Shown: positions 7,193-15,116 of the stretch, piece after piece
How positions within the stretch are numbered: position 1 is the first letter of the stretch
How the letters are laid out: every line of letters starts with the position of its first letter
NCBI GenBank assembly: GCA_044445965.1
Contig: JBIOEJ010000107.1
Coordinates: forward strand, 1 to 20,449
Direction of reading: 5' to 3'
Length of the DNA stretch: 20,449 bases
Source of the DNA: GAS188 sp044445965
GTDB taxonomy: Bacteria > Pseudomonadota > Alphaproteobacteria > Rhizobiales > Beijerinckiaceae
Made by a program: the position numbers and the translations under genes
The notes under the pieces: model-generated
What the model was told of the DNA's origin: nothing
The model's input: the letters and a program-made list of their open reading frames with translations, nothing else
The model's database searches: none

Positions 7193-7966
7193 TTATTTGC
7201 CCTTGAACACGGCCGGGCGCTTTTCCGTGAAGGCTGCCGGCCCTTCCTTCGCGTCCTCGCTGAATTGCAACATCCGGTTGACGACCTGCTCGAGCCTCAG
7301 GCCGGAGGCGAGGTCGAGGTCCCGGCTGCGCAGCGCGAGCTCCTTCGCCGCCTGGACGGCAAGTGGCGCGTTGCGCGAGATGCGCTCCGCGAACTCCCTG
7401 GCGGTGGACATGAGCTCGGCCGCCGGCACGACGCGGTTGACGAGGCCCCAGCGCAATGCGGTCTCGGCATCGATGGAATCGCCGGTCAGCAGCAGTTCCA
7501 TGGCGATGGCGTGCGGGAGCTGCTTGATGATGCGCTGGGTGCCGCCGTTCCCGGCGATGAGCCCACGCTTCACTTCGGCAAGGCCGAAAGTCGCGTGCCC
7601 GACCGCGACGCGAATATCGGTGCCGAGCAGCAGCGTCATGCCGCCTCCGATGCAAAGCCCGTTGACGGCCGCGATGACCGGCTTCCACACTTCCAGCCCG
7701 CGGTTGAGCAAGAGGTCGCGCTGGGTCAGCCACATCTCGGAAAGCCCCGGCGGTGCTGAGACGAAGCTCTTCAGATCGGCACCGACCGTGAAGGCCCGCT
7801 CGCCCGCGCCGGTAACGATCGCCACCCTGATCTTCGGATCGTCGCGCACCTTCGTCCAGGCCTCGGACAGTGCGGAGTAATGCTCGCCGTCCATGGCGTT
7901 AAGGCGCTCAGGCCGATTGATGGTGATGACGGCAACGCCGTCGGATAGCGCGAATTCGATCGCCAA
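7193..7966 (-). CDS. Enoyl-CoA hydratase/isomerase (crotonase) family protein
   Basis: This 257-residue crotonase-fold protein has the oxyanion-hole segments GAGERAFTVGADLKSF (53-68) and VNGLCIGGGMTLLL (101-114). Of the two catalytic glutamates of classical hydratases, the second is present (Glu131 in GLAEVKRG), but the first is replaced by threonine (Thr111 in GGGMTLL, where GGGCEL is usual). It may be a hydratase with altered chemistry, an isomerase or a dehydratase. It starts with TTG: the only suitable codon follows a strong AAGGGAGGG Shine-Dalgarno at eight bases, and internal ATG codons lie too far in. It is the first gene of the leftward train, behind a roughly 160-base leader. Confidence 0.88.
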   Translation of the reverse strand: MAIEFALSDGVAVITINRPERLNAMDGEHYSALSEAWTKVRDDPKIRVAIVTGAGERAFTVGADLKSFVSAPPGLSEMWLTQRDLLLNRGLEVWKPVIAAVNGLCIGGGMTLLLGTDIRVAVGHATFGLAEVKRGLIAGNGGTQRIIKQLPHAIAMELLLTGDSIDAETALRWGLVNRVVPAAELMSTAREFAERISRNAPLAVQAAKELALRSRDLDLASGLRLEQVVNRMLQFSEDAKEGPAAFTEKRPAVFKGK

Positions 7967-8129
7967 GCTTCAGCCCTCCCTTCGGTGCGGCCGGTGCGCA
8001 TCGAAGACGCTTCGTCGCTTCGGACGCTGATTATAGGCGCTGAATCCGCACCGGAATCCCACATGCGCGAATTCCAACTCGGTGGGGCGCTGCTCGGCGT
8101 CCATCTCGTCGCTTTCATCGTTTATTTGG

Positions 8130-8151
8130 TCTGACAATATATATTGACAGA
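8130..8151. promoter_or_regulatory. Palindromic operator candidate between the divergent trains
   Basis: A 22-base near-perfect palindrome (20 of 22 positions symmetric) is centred on the 12-base dyad CAATATATATTG (8135-8146), flanked by TCTG and CAGA. It overlaps a second dyad, TGGTCTGACAA (8127-8137), which fits the TNGTNNNACNA pattern known for GntR/FCD-family operators. It covers the predicted -10 of the leftward promoter and the -35 of the rightward promoter, so a bound regulator could control both. The regulator encoded at 8212 is the natural candidate. It is also the most AT-rich point of the region. Confidence 0.55.
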
Positions 8152-8162
8152 ACATACGTCAA
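8134..8162 (-). promoter_or_regulatory. Predicted promoter of the leftward operon
   Basis: On the minus strand TTGACG (8162-8157) is followed after 17 bases by TATTGT (8139-8134), a plausible sigma-70-type pair inside the candidate operator. This would leave a leader of about 160 bases before the crotonase TTG. A perfect TATAAT also occurs on the minus strand at 8035-8030, but no good -35 lies at the right distance; it could be a secondary start with a leader of about 55 bases. Confidence 0.4.
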
Positions 8163-8172
8163 GTTATATCCA
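8144..8172 (+). promoter_or_regulatory. Predicted promoter of the rightward operon
   Basis: A perfect TTGACA (8144-8149) is followed by an imperfect -10: TATCCA at 17-base spacing (8167-8172), or TATATC at 15. The -35 lies inside the palindromic operator candidate and overlaps the leftward promoter. Transcription would start near 8178, giving a leader of 20-35 bases before the regulator's TTG start. Autoregulation by the GntR/FCD protein would follow from this layout. Confidence 0.4.
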
Positions 8173-8211
8173 TGCGTAGAACGAACGAGATCGCGAGCAT
8201 TGGGACAGGTC

Positions 8212-8967
8212 TTGGACAGCGATTCCGAACCGAACGCGCTTGAGACGCCGATTGTCGGCAGGATCGACGTGCCGAAGGCATCCGAGCTGCTCGCCAGCCG
8301 CCTGCGGGAACAAATCCTTGCAGGCGCTTTCCAGGAGGGCGAGGTTCTGCCGACCGAGCGGGCGCTCGGCACTCAGACAGGCCTCGGGCGGAGCTCGATC
8401 CGCGAGGCGCTGCGCATCCTTGAGAACCAGGGCTTCATCAGCATCCGGTCGGGACGCAATGGCGGCCCGGTCGCGCGCCTCCCCGAGCGCAATTCGGTCG
8501 AAACCTCGCTCGAGCATTTCATCCGGGCGCAGCGGCTGCGCCTCGTCTCGCTCCTCGAGGTGCGCGAGACGGTCGAGCCTTCCGCAGCGCGGCTCGCCGC
8601 GCGCCACCGGAAGGATGAAGATCTCGTCAAGCTGGACCGGGCGCAACGCAAGCTTGAGAACGCCTTCGCGGATATTCCCCGTTTCCTGCGCGCCAATGTC
8701 GAGTGGCATCTCGCGGTCACCGAGGCCTCCCACAACGAGCTCCTGATCGCCTTCATGGGGGCGATCGCCCAGGCCGTGCATGCCGCGACGGATATCGAGA
8801 ACTTCAATTCGGACGAGGTGCGGCGCGCGACCGTCAACATCCACCGGCGCGTGGTCGAAGCCATACGGGCAAGTGACGAGGATGCGGCCGAGCGCCGCAT
8901 GCGCCGCCATGTGACGGCCTACGCCGCGTCAGTAGCCGCCCGAGTGCGCGAGAACGGGGAGGCCTGA
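8212..8967 (+). CDS. GntR-family transcriptional regulator, FadR/FCD subfamily
   Basis: This 251-residue DNA-binding regulator has an N-terminal winged helix-turn-helix (about 21-90, with PTERALGTQTGLGRSSIREA as the recognition region). An all-helical FCD ligand domain (about 105-240) normally binds an organic acid or acyl-CoA, often with a metal. The metal-site pattern D-x3-H, H, H appears as Asn162, His166, His211 and His233, so the usual aspartate is Asn. No ATG fits the start. TTG at 8212 has GGGA six bases upstream; TTG at 8200 is an in-frame alternative adding four residues. It is the first gene of the rightward train, three bases before hyuA, and very likely controls both trains through the 8130-8151 site. 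Confidence 0.9.
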   Translation: MDSDSEPNALETPIVGRIDVPKASELLASRLREQILAGAFQEGEVLPTERALGTQTGLGRSSIREALRILENQGFISIRSGRNGGPVARLPERNSVETSLEHFIRAQRLRLVSLLEVRETVEPSAARLAARHRKDEDLVKLDRAQRKLENAFADIPRFLRANVEWHLAVTEASHNELLIAFMGAIAQAVHAATDIENFNSDEVRRATVNIHRRVVEAIRASDEDAAERRMRRHVTAYAASVAARVRENGEA

Positions 8968-8970
8968 ATC

Positions 8971-10986
8971 ATGGGCGGAATCGTCGGGATCGACGTCGGG
9001 GGCACTTTCACGGATCTCTATTACGCGGGGTCCGACGGCTCGCATCGCATATTGAAGGTTCCCTCGACACCGCATGATCCGTCCGTCGGCCTGCTCGATT
9101 CCCTGCGCGCGGCGGAGGTCGAGCCTCACGGCCTCGACGCCATCCTGCATGGTACGACGATCGCGACGAACGCCGTGATCGAGCGGCGCGGGGCCTCCTG
9201 CGCCCTCATCACCACCCGCGGCTTTCGCGATCTCCTCGAGCTCGGCCGCCGCGACCGACCCGCCATCTACGGCCTGACAGGCGTGCATATTCCGCTCGTT
9301 CCGCGCGACAGGCGCTACGAAGTGACGGAGCGCCTGGATTATGAAGGCAATGTCCTGATCCCTCTCGACGAAAGCGAGCTCGGCGAGATTGGAGCCTCCC
9401 TCAAGGACGCGGGCGTCGAGGCGGTCATCATCTCCTTTCTGCACGCCTATGCCAACACGGCGCATGAGGATCGCGCGCGCGCGATCCTTGCGGCGATCAA
9501 TCCGGCCTGGGAGATCGTCACCGCGACGAGCGTCGTGCGTGAGTACTACGAGTTCGAGCGCACCAGCACCGCAGTCGTGCAAGGCTATCTGCAACCACTA
9601 GTTGCCCGCTACGCCCGTAATCTCACGAGCAAACTCTCCGAATGGGGCTTCCGCCGCGACGTCCTGGTCATGCAGTCGAATGGCGGATTGGCCCCGCTCG
9701 CCGAGCTCGATCATCGCTCGGCCCATATCGTGCGCTCCGGGCCCGCGGCGGGCGTGACGGCCGCTGCCGAGCTCGCGGCGAGCGCAGGCTTCCGCAACGT
9801 GATCACCGCCGATATGGGCGGCACGAGCTTCGACGTTGCGGTCGTCGTCGCGGGCGAGCCGTCGATCGCCGAGATCACCAATCTCGATTTCCGCATCCCG
9901 CTCCGCCTGCCGATGATCGATGTGCACACCATCGGCGCCGGTGGCGGCAGCATCGCCTCGATCGACCGGGGCGGCATGCTGCAGGTCGGCCCGCGCAGCG
10001 CCGGCGCGGTGCCAGGGCCCGTCGCCTATCGGCGCGGTGGGACCGAGCCCACCGTGACGGATGCGAATGTCGTCCTCGGTCGCATCGATCCCGCAAGCCG
10101 TATGGGCGGCCCCGGCACCAGCCTCGATGTCGACGGCGCGCGCAAGGCGGTGGGCGATCTCGGCAGGAAGCTAGGCCTTGGTCTCGAGGCGACCGCCGAA
10201 GCGATCATCACGGTCGTCAATCAGCGCATGGCCGGGCGCATCCGGCTGCTCTCGATCGAGCGTGGGCTCGACCCGCGCGATTTCGCCCTCGTCGCCTTCG
10301 GTGGCGCAGGCCCGCTCCATTGCGGGGCGCTGATGCGCGAGGTCGGGATCGGCACGATGCTCGTGCCGAAATATCCGGGCGTCTTGTGCGCCATGGGATG
10401 CGCCATTGCGGATGTGCGCTACGACCTTTCGCAGACCCTCGAGCAGCGTCTCGACCGCATCGAGCCTGGCCAGATAGCGGCCATCCTCGAGGCGCAAGGC
10501 GAGCGGGGCAGGGCACAACTGAAGGCCAATGACCTGCCGATCAGCGACATCCGCGTGAACCATGTCGCGGACATGTCGTATGTCGGGCAAATCCATTCGC
10601 TGCGCGTCTCCATCGAGCCTGGCTGGACGGCCGACCGGACGCGGGATGCCTTCGTCGAGGCCTATCGCCGGGAGTTCGGTAATACGCTCGGCCATATCCC
10701 GGTGATGGTTGTCAATCTGCGGACAGTTGCGACCGGCAAGCGCAATGTCGCTACGGCTCCGCTGATCGGAAAACAGGGGGAGGGCGGGCCTTCGCCGCGT
10801 TTGCGGCGAAAGGTGCATGTCGGCAACTGGCATGAGACGCCGATCTACCACCGCGACGATCTGCTGGCCGGCCATTCCTTCGAGGGACCCGCCGTTATCG
10901 AGCAGAGCGACACGACCACGCTGGTCGAGCCGGACATGCAGGTCAGGGTCGACGCTGCGGGCAATCTCCTCGTGGGAGTGAAGTGA
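8971..10986 (+). CDS. Hydantoinase/oxoprolinase family subunit A (HyuA-like)
   Basis: This 671-residue ATP-binding subunit belongs to the hydantoinase A/5-oxoprolinase/acetone carboxylase beta family. An actin-like N-terminal module begins with the phosphate motif DVGGTFTD (8-15). The main hydantoinase A domain (about 200-490) contains the second phosphate motif DMGGTSFDV (281-289), and a C-terminal domain follows (about 505-670). Relatives hydrolyse ATP to open lactam-type rings (5-oxoproline, N-methylhydantoin) or to carboxylate ketones (acetone, acetophenone). GGGGAGG lies eight bases before the ATG. It overlaps the partner subunit by one base (TGATG). The acetone carboxylase gamma subunit is not present nearby, so this is not a standard acetone carboxylase operon. 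The substrate is unknown. Confidence 0.9.
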   Translation: MGGIVGIDVGGTFTDLYYAGSDGSHRILKVPSTPHDPSVGLLDSLRAAEVEPHGLDAILHGTTIATNAVIERRGASCALITTRGFRDLLELGRRDRPAIYGLTGVHIPLVPRDRRYEVTERLDYEGNVLIPLDESELGEIGASLKDAGVEAVIISFLHAYANTAHEDRARAILAAINPAWEIVTATSVVREYYEFERTSTAVVQGYLQPLVARYARNLTSKLSEWGFRRDVLVMQSNGGLAPLAELDHRSAHIVRSGPAAGVTAAAELAASAGFRNVITADMGGTSFDVAVVVAGEPSIAEITNLDFRIPLRLPMIDVHTIGAGGGSIASIDRGGMLQVGPRSAGAVPGPVAYRRGGTEPTVTDANVVLGRIDPASRMGGPGTSLDVDGARKAVGDLGRKLGLGLEATAEAIITVVNQRMAGRIRLLSIERGLDPRDFALVAFGGAGPLHCGALMREVGIGTMLVPKYPGVLCAMGCAIADVRYDLSQTLEQRLDRIEPGQIAAILEAQGERGRAQLKANDLPISDIRVNHVADMSYVGQIHSLRVSIEPGWTADRTRDAFVEAYRREFGNTLGHIPVMVVNLRTVATGKRNVATAPLIGKQGEGGPSPRLRRKVHVGNWHETPIYHRDDLLAGHSFEGPAVIEQSDTTTLVEPDMQVRVDAAGNLLVGVK

Positions 10987-12773
10987 TGGATCCGGTCACA
11001 CTGGCTGTCGTGCGCGGCGGCTTCGAGCAGATCGGGGATGAGATGGACCTACATCTCATCCACGCGGCCATCTCGCCGATCATCTCCGAGACCAATGACT
11101 GTGCGAACGGCATCTTCCATCCGGTCACGGGGGAGACGATCGCCCAAGGCCGCTACGGGCTGCCGGTGTTCCTCGCCTACATGCAGTTCGTGGTGCAGAA
11201 TCTCATCAAGCTGGTCGAGGCCGAGGGCGGCTTCAAGGACGGCGACATCTGGATCACCAACGATCCGTATTTCGGCGGCAGCCACCTGCAGGATGTGCAG
11301 CTCGTCGCGCCCTATTTCGTCGACGGCAAGCTGTTCGCCCTAATGTCCAATACCGGCCATTGGATGGATATCGGCGGCAATGTGCCGGGCGGCTGGGCGC
11401 CCAAGGCCCAGGAGATCCATCAGGAGGGACTGATCATCCCGCCGGTGAAGCTTTACGAAGGCGGCAAGCTCAACACGGCGCTGGTCAAGATGTTCAGGGC
11501 GAATGTCCGCCTGCCCGACCAAATTGCCGGCGATCTCGCCGCCATGGCCAACGTTTTCGCGGTGGGGCGGCGCGGGCTCGATGGCCTCATCGCGCGCTAC
11601 GGCGCCGCGACCGTGAACGCCTGCCAGGCGGAGATGATCTCGCGCTCGGAGCGGCAGATGCGCTCGCACATCGCGGAGATCCCGGACGGCGTCTATACTT
11701 GCGCGGACAGCTTCGACAATGACGGTATCGTCGACGAGCCCATCCCGATCAGGCTTTCCGTGACGGTGAATGGCGGTGCAATGCATCTCGATTTCACTGG
11801 CACGGCCGGGCGTACGCGAGGCCCGTTCAACATCTCGCGCAACACCACGCTGTCGACCTGCTATGTCGCGCTCAAGCATATTTTTCCCGACGTGCCGATC
11901 AATGGCGGTACGTTCCGACCGATCACCTTCACGGTGCCCGACGGCTCGATGCTGGCAGCCGAATATCCGGCCGCGGTCGGCGCCTATCTCGAGCCGGTCG
12001 GCCGCATCCTCGATCTCATTTTCGGAGCGCTCTCGAAGGCCATTCCCGATCGCGTGCCCGCGCCCTTCTTTGGCACGACGGGGCCGTGCTCCGTGAGCGG
12101 GGTGCACCCGCGCTCCAAGAGCTATTTCGTCGGCGTCTTTCCGTATCCAGGGGGGTACGGTGCCTCGAAGCAATCCGACGGGCTCGTCAACGGAAATCCG
12201 CCTCAGTCGATGGCGAATTTCATGTCGCTCGAGCTGTCCGAGCATCGCTTCCCCTTACGCTTCGACTATTTTGCGCTGCGCGAGGATTCAGGCGGTGCCG
12301 GGCAACATCGCGGCGGCTGCGGCACGGCATATGGCTTCACCGTCTGGTCGGACACCACGGTGTCCTGCCTCGGCGATCGCGCCGACACACCGCCCTTCGG
12401 CATTGCGGGCGGGGGCGCGGCGAAGCCGAACGTCGTCGAGTTCCGGACGGGCGGCAAGAGCTGGCGGCCGGAATTTCGCGGCAAGCAGGAAAAGCAGCTG
12501 CTCCACAAGGGCGAGGGTATGGATCTCAAATCGCCGGGTGGGGGCGGTTTCGGCGACCCGCTGACGCGCGAGATCGAGGCCGTCGAGAGCGACCTCAACC
12601 TTGGCTACATCTCGCGGCGGACCGCCGAGGAGGACTATGGGGTCGTCATCACCGGGGTGACGCGCTTCGCCGGATATGACCGCTTTCGGCTCGATCCGGC
12701 GGCGACCGCGCGTCGCCGATCCCAACTTCGTGACAGCGGCCAGCCATCACGGCACAAATTGCAAGAGGCGTGA
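10986..12773 (+). CDS. Hydantoinase/oxoprolinase family subunit B (HyuB-like)
   Basis: This 595-residue partner subunit is a HyuB/acetone carboxylase alpha homologue. Recognisable features are NDPYFGGSHLQDV in the N-terminal third, NTGHWMDIGGNVPGG with the family His and Asp residues expected at the metal centre, and the C-terminal glycine-rich SPGGGGFGDPL motif. Length is closer to HyuB/N-methylhydantoinase (about 520-600) than to acetone carboxylase alpha (about 770). I chose ATG 10986, which shares a base with the hyuA stop and has GGGAG upstream; GTG 10983 is an in-frame alternative. It ends one base before the dehydrogenase ATG. Together with HyuA it would form an ATP-dependent amidohydrolase or a carboxylase. 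Confidence 0.9.
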   Translation: MDPVTLAVVRGGFEQIGDEMDLHLIHAAISPIISETNDCANGIFHPVTGETIAQGRYGLPVFLAYMQFVVQNLIKLVEAEGGFKDGDIWITNDPYFGGSHLQDVQLVAPYFVDGKLFALMSNTGHWMDIGGNVPGGWAPKAQEIHQEGLIIPPVKLYEGGKLNTALVKMFRANVRLPDQIAGDLAAMANVFAVGRRGLDGLIARYGAATVNACQAEMISRSERQMRSHIAEIPDGVYTCADSFDNDGIVDEPIPIRLSVTVNGGAMHLDFTGTAGRTRGPFNISRNTTLSTCYVALKHIFPDVPINGGTFRPITFTVPDGSMLAAEYPAAVGAYLEPVGRILDLIFGALSKAIPDRVPAPFFGTTGPCSVSGVHPRSKSYFVGVFPYPGGYGASKQSDGLVNGNPPQSMANFMSLELSEHRFPLRFDYFALREDSGGAGQHRGGCGTAYGFTVWSDTTVSCLGDRADTPPFGIAGGGAAKPNVVEFRTGGKSWRPEFRGKQEKQLLHKGEGMDLKSPGGGGFGDPLTREIEAVESDLNLGYISRRTAEEDYGVVITGVTRFAGYDRFRLDPAATARRRSQLRDSGQPSRHKLQEA

Positions 12774-12774
12774 C

Positions 12775-13956
12775 ATGACGATCGCTAGCTGGGACCTGCC
12801 CGAGGACATGGTCATGCTGCAGGAGACTGCGCGGCGATTCATGCGCCAGGAGGTCAAACCCCTGGAGGACAAGCTTCCGCATGACGCGACGGAATTGCCG
12901 GCCGATGTGCTGAAGCCCCTGCAGGCCAAGGCCCGCGCGCTCGGGCTCTGGCAGGTTGAATCGCCAGCCGAATGGGGCGGGGCAGGCTTAGGCCTGCTCG
13001 GCCAGTCCGTGGTCGCGGAGGAGGCCTCCCAGTGCAAGATGGGGGCCTATATCCCCGCCTGCCACGCCTTCGGCTGGGATCCGCCGAATGCGATTTTCCT
13101 CGGCCGCAAGGACCAGATCGAGAAATATGCGGTCCCGACCCTCGACGCCGGCGAGAAGACCTTCGTGGCCATCTCGGAGCCGAGCGGCGGTTCTGATCCG
13201 GGCCGGGCCATCCAAATGCGCGCCGAGAAGAAGGGCGACCGCTACGTCCTGAACGGGACGAAGACCTGGATTTCGGGCGTGGGGCAATCGAGCTGGGGGC
13301 TCGTCTTCGCCCGAACGGGCCCGAGCAAGGGCCGGGACGGCATCACGGCCTTCATCGTCGAGAAGAAGTTCAAGGGGTTCAGCTATAAGCCGATCCCGGT
13401 CATCCGTTCCTATTCGCCCTACGAGCTGACCCTCGTCGATTGCGAAGTGCCGGAGGAGAACCGGCTCGGCAACGAGAACGAGGGCTTCAAGCTCGCCGAG
13501 ACTTGGCTGGTGCATGCGCGCATACCTTATGCTGCGGCCGTCATCGGTCTCGGCAAGGCAGCGCTGCAGCTGGCGATCGACTGGGTGCGCCAGCGCCATT
13601 TGTTCGGATCGGCGCTGGCCGACAAGCAGGCCATTCAATGGATGGTCGCCGATAGCGAGATCGAGCTGCGCGCCGCGCGGCTGCTGGTGCATCAAGCGGC
13701 AGCGCGGGCGGATCAGGGCCTCGACATCAAGATCGATGCCTCGGTCGCGAAGGTCTATGCGACCGAGATCGCCGGCAGGGTCGTCGATCGCTGCATCCAG
13801 ATGTTCGGGGGACTAGGCGTCGCCAAGGAAATGCCGCTCGAGCGCTGGTACCGGGAGCTCCGCATCAAGCGCATCGGGGAGGGTCCGTCCGAGGTGCATC
13901 GCATGGTGATCGCTCGCGACCTGCTCGGAAGCCAGCGCAGCCGGAGGGCCGCATGA
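12775..13956 (+). CDS. Acyl-CoA dehydrogenase
   Basis: This 393-residue FAD-dependent acyl-CoA dehydrogenase oxidises an acyl-CoA to the 2-enoyl-CoA and passes electrons to ETF. The order is canonical: an N-terminal helical domain (1-120), a beta-domain with FVAISEPSGGSDPG and NGTKTWISG (about 127-170), and a C-terminal helical domain with MFGGLGVAKEMPLERWYRELR. The catalytic base is Glu369 (GEGPSEVHR), at the position used by short- and medium-chain enzymes rather than the isovaleryl type. AAGAGG lies seven bases before ATG 12775; an open extension upstream is out-of-frame overlap with hyuB. It would feed the crotonase and the thiolase-like protein. Confidence 0.93.
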   Translation: MTIASWDLPEDMVMLQETARRFMRQEVKPLEDKLPHDATELPADVLKPLQAKARALGLWQVESPAEWGGAGLGLLGQSVVAEEASQCKMGAYIPACHAFGWDPPNAIFLGRKDQIEKYAVPTLDAGEKTFVAISEPSGGSDPGRAIQMRAEKKGDRYVLNGTKTWISGVGQSSWGLVFARTGPSKGRDGITAFIVEKKFKGFSYKPIPVIRSYSPYELTLVDCEVPEENRLGNENEGFKLAETWLVHARIPYAAAVIGLGKAALQLAIDWVRQRHLFGSALADKQAIQWMVADSEIELRAARLLVHQAAARADQGLDIKIDASVAKVYATEIAGRVVDRCIQMFGGLGVAKEMPLERWYRELRIKRIGEGPSEVHRMVIARDLLGSQRSRRAA

Positions 13957-13989
13957 ACACCTGTCGGATTCGTTGCTGAAGGCGCGACC

Positions 13990-15114
13990 ATGCGGGGAAA
14001 GACCGTAATCGCGGGCATCGGGCATACCGCCTTCGGCAAGTTGCCGGGGCGCTCGACGGTCTCGCTCAATATCGAAGCCTGCCGCAAGGCGATCGAGGAC
14101 GCGGGCGTGGCACCCGCCGATGTCGATGCGCTCTTCGTGAAGGTGCCGACCTCCAAGGTCGAGATGATGTACGGCCAGAAGCTCGCGGAGGCCATGGGGC
14201 TGGAGCCGCGTGTCGGCGGCGTATGGGATCAGGGTGGCGCCTCCAACATCTCGATGATTGCGATCGCCGCCATGTCGATCGAGGCGGGCCAATGCGATGT
14301 GGCTCTCGTCACGCTCGCGGATAACCCGCGCACCGGGACCCGCCAGGCTTATGAGAAGGGCTGGGGCGACGACGCCGTCTTCGGCTGGTTCAGCGTCGTG
14401 GCCAGCTACGCCATGATTGCCCGCCGCCATATGCACGACCATGGCACCAGCCCTCAGCAATTGGCGCGCATCGCCATCGCCTGCCGCGAGCACGGCGCCG
14501 CGAACCCGGACGCGCAGCTGCGCAAACCCCTGACCATGGACGAGTATTTCGCCTCGCGCTGGGTCGTGGAGCCGCTGCGCCGCGCCGATTGCTGCCTCAT
14601 CTCGGATGGTGCTGCGGCGGTTGTGGTCATGTCGGCGAAGCGCGCGAAGGAGCTCGGCGTGCCGGCCCCTGTCCCGATCCTGGGTTTCGGCCAGGGGAAC
14701 AGCTCGAGCGATGTGGCGCTGCGCTCGGACCTGACCGACACCAAGGCGGATGTCTCGGCAAAGACGGCTTATGCGATGGCCGGGCTTGGACCTCGGCATA
14801 TCGATGTCGCGCAGATCTATGACTGCTTCACCATCACGGTACTAATGACGCTCGAAGCCTATGGCTTGTGCCCCCGAGGGCACAGCGCGGCCTTGTTCGA
14901 GGAAGGCGGCTTCGGAATCGACGGGCGATTGCCGCTGAATACATCGGGTGGGCTCTTGTCTGAGACCGGAATGCCCGGTCTGCAGCTCGTTCTCGAGGGC
15001 GTGCGCCAGATGCGCGGCGTGTCGTGCAACCAGAAGAAGGGCGCGCGCAGCTGCATCGTCAGCAATCAGGGCGGCATCATGCACACCCACTCGACCCTGA
15101 TCCTGGGTCAATAG
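13990..15114 (+). CDS. SCP2-thiolase-like protein lacking thiolase catalytic residues (possible Ltp2-type aldolase)
   Basis: This 374-residue thiolase-superfamily protein is nearest to the SCP2/lipid-transfer branch, as shown by YDCFTITVLMTLEAYGLCP (277-295), which parallels the HDCF region of SCP2 thiolases. The nucleophilic cysteine motif is absent (QGGASN, 81-86), the GHP histidine motif reads GMP (327-329), and the HDCF histidine is Tyr277; Cys279 remains. This loss resembles Ltp2-type retro-aldolases, which work in complex with a DUF35 protein and split a beta-hydroxyacyl-CoA. A DUF35 gene follows directly. GAAGG lies eight bases before the ATG. A non-catalytic or acyl-binding role is the other option. 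Fold and branch are confident; the aldolase role is inference. Confidence 0.85.
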   Translation: MRGKTVIAGIGHTAFGKLPGRSTVSLNIEACRKAIEDAGVAPADVDALFVKVPTSKVEMMYGQKLAEAMGLEPRVGGVWDQGGASNISMIAIAAMSIEAGQCDVALVTLADNPRTGTRQAYEKGWGDDAVFGWFSVVASYAMIARRHMHDHGTSPQQLARIAIACREHGAANPDAQLRKPLTMDEYFASRWVVEPLRRADCCLISDGAAAVVVMSAKRAKELGVPAPVPILGFGQGNSSSDVALRSDLTDTKADVSAKTAYAMAGLGPRHIDVAQIYDCFTITVLMTLEAYGLCPRGHSAALFEEGGFGIDGRLPLNTSGGLLSETGMPGLQLVLEGVRQMRGVSCNQKKGARSCIVSNQGGIMHTHSTLILGQ

Positions 15115-15116
15115 AA

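Noticed and set aside
5984..7759. Long open frame (591 codons) on the plus strand opposite the CoA-transferase and crotonase
   Set aside because: It spans two well-supported minus-strand genes and their junction, is rich in Arg/His/Ala/Glu as antisense frames of GC-rich genes are, and has no domain motif.
8172..8243. 23-residue frame starting at ATG 8172 upstream of the regulator
   Set aside because: It overlaps the predicted -10 region, has no ribosome site and runs out of frame into the regulator; probably chance.
11340..12245. Open frame of 301 codons on the minus strand opposite hyuB
   Set aside because: It lies wholly inside a confident HyuB gene and has no recognisable features.
10983..12773. 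Standard acetone carboxylase assignment for the HyuAB pair
   Set aside because: HyuB is far shorter than the acetone carboxylase alpha subunit and no gamma-subunit gene is present, so only the broad family is claimed.
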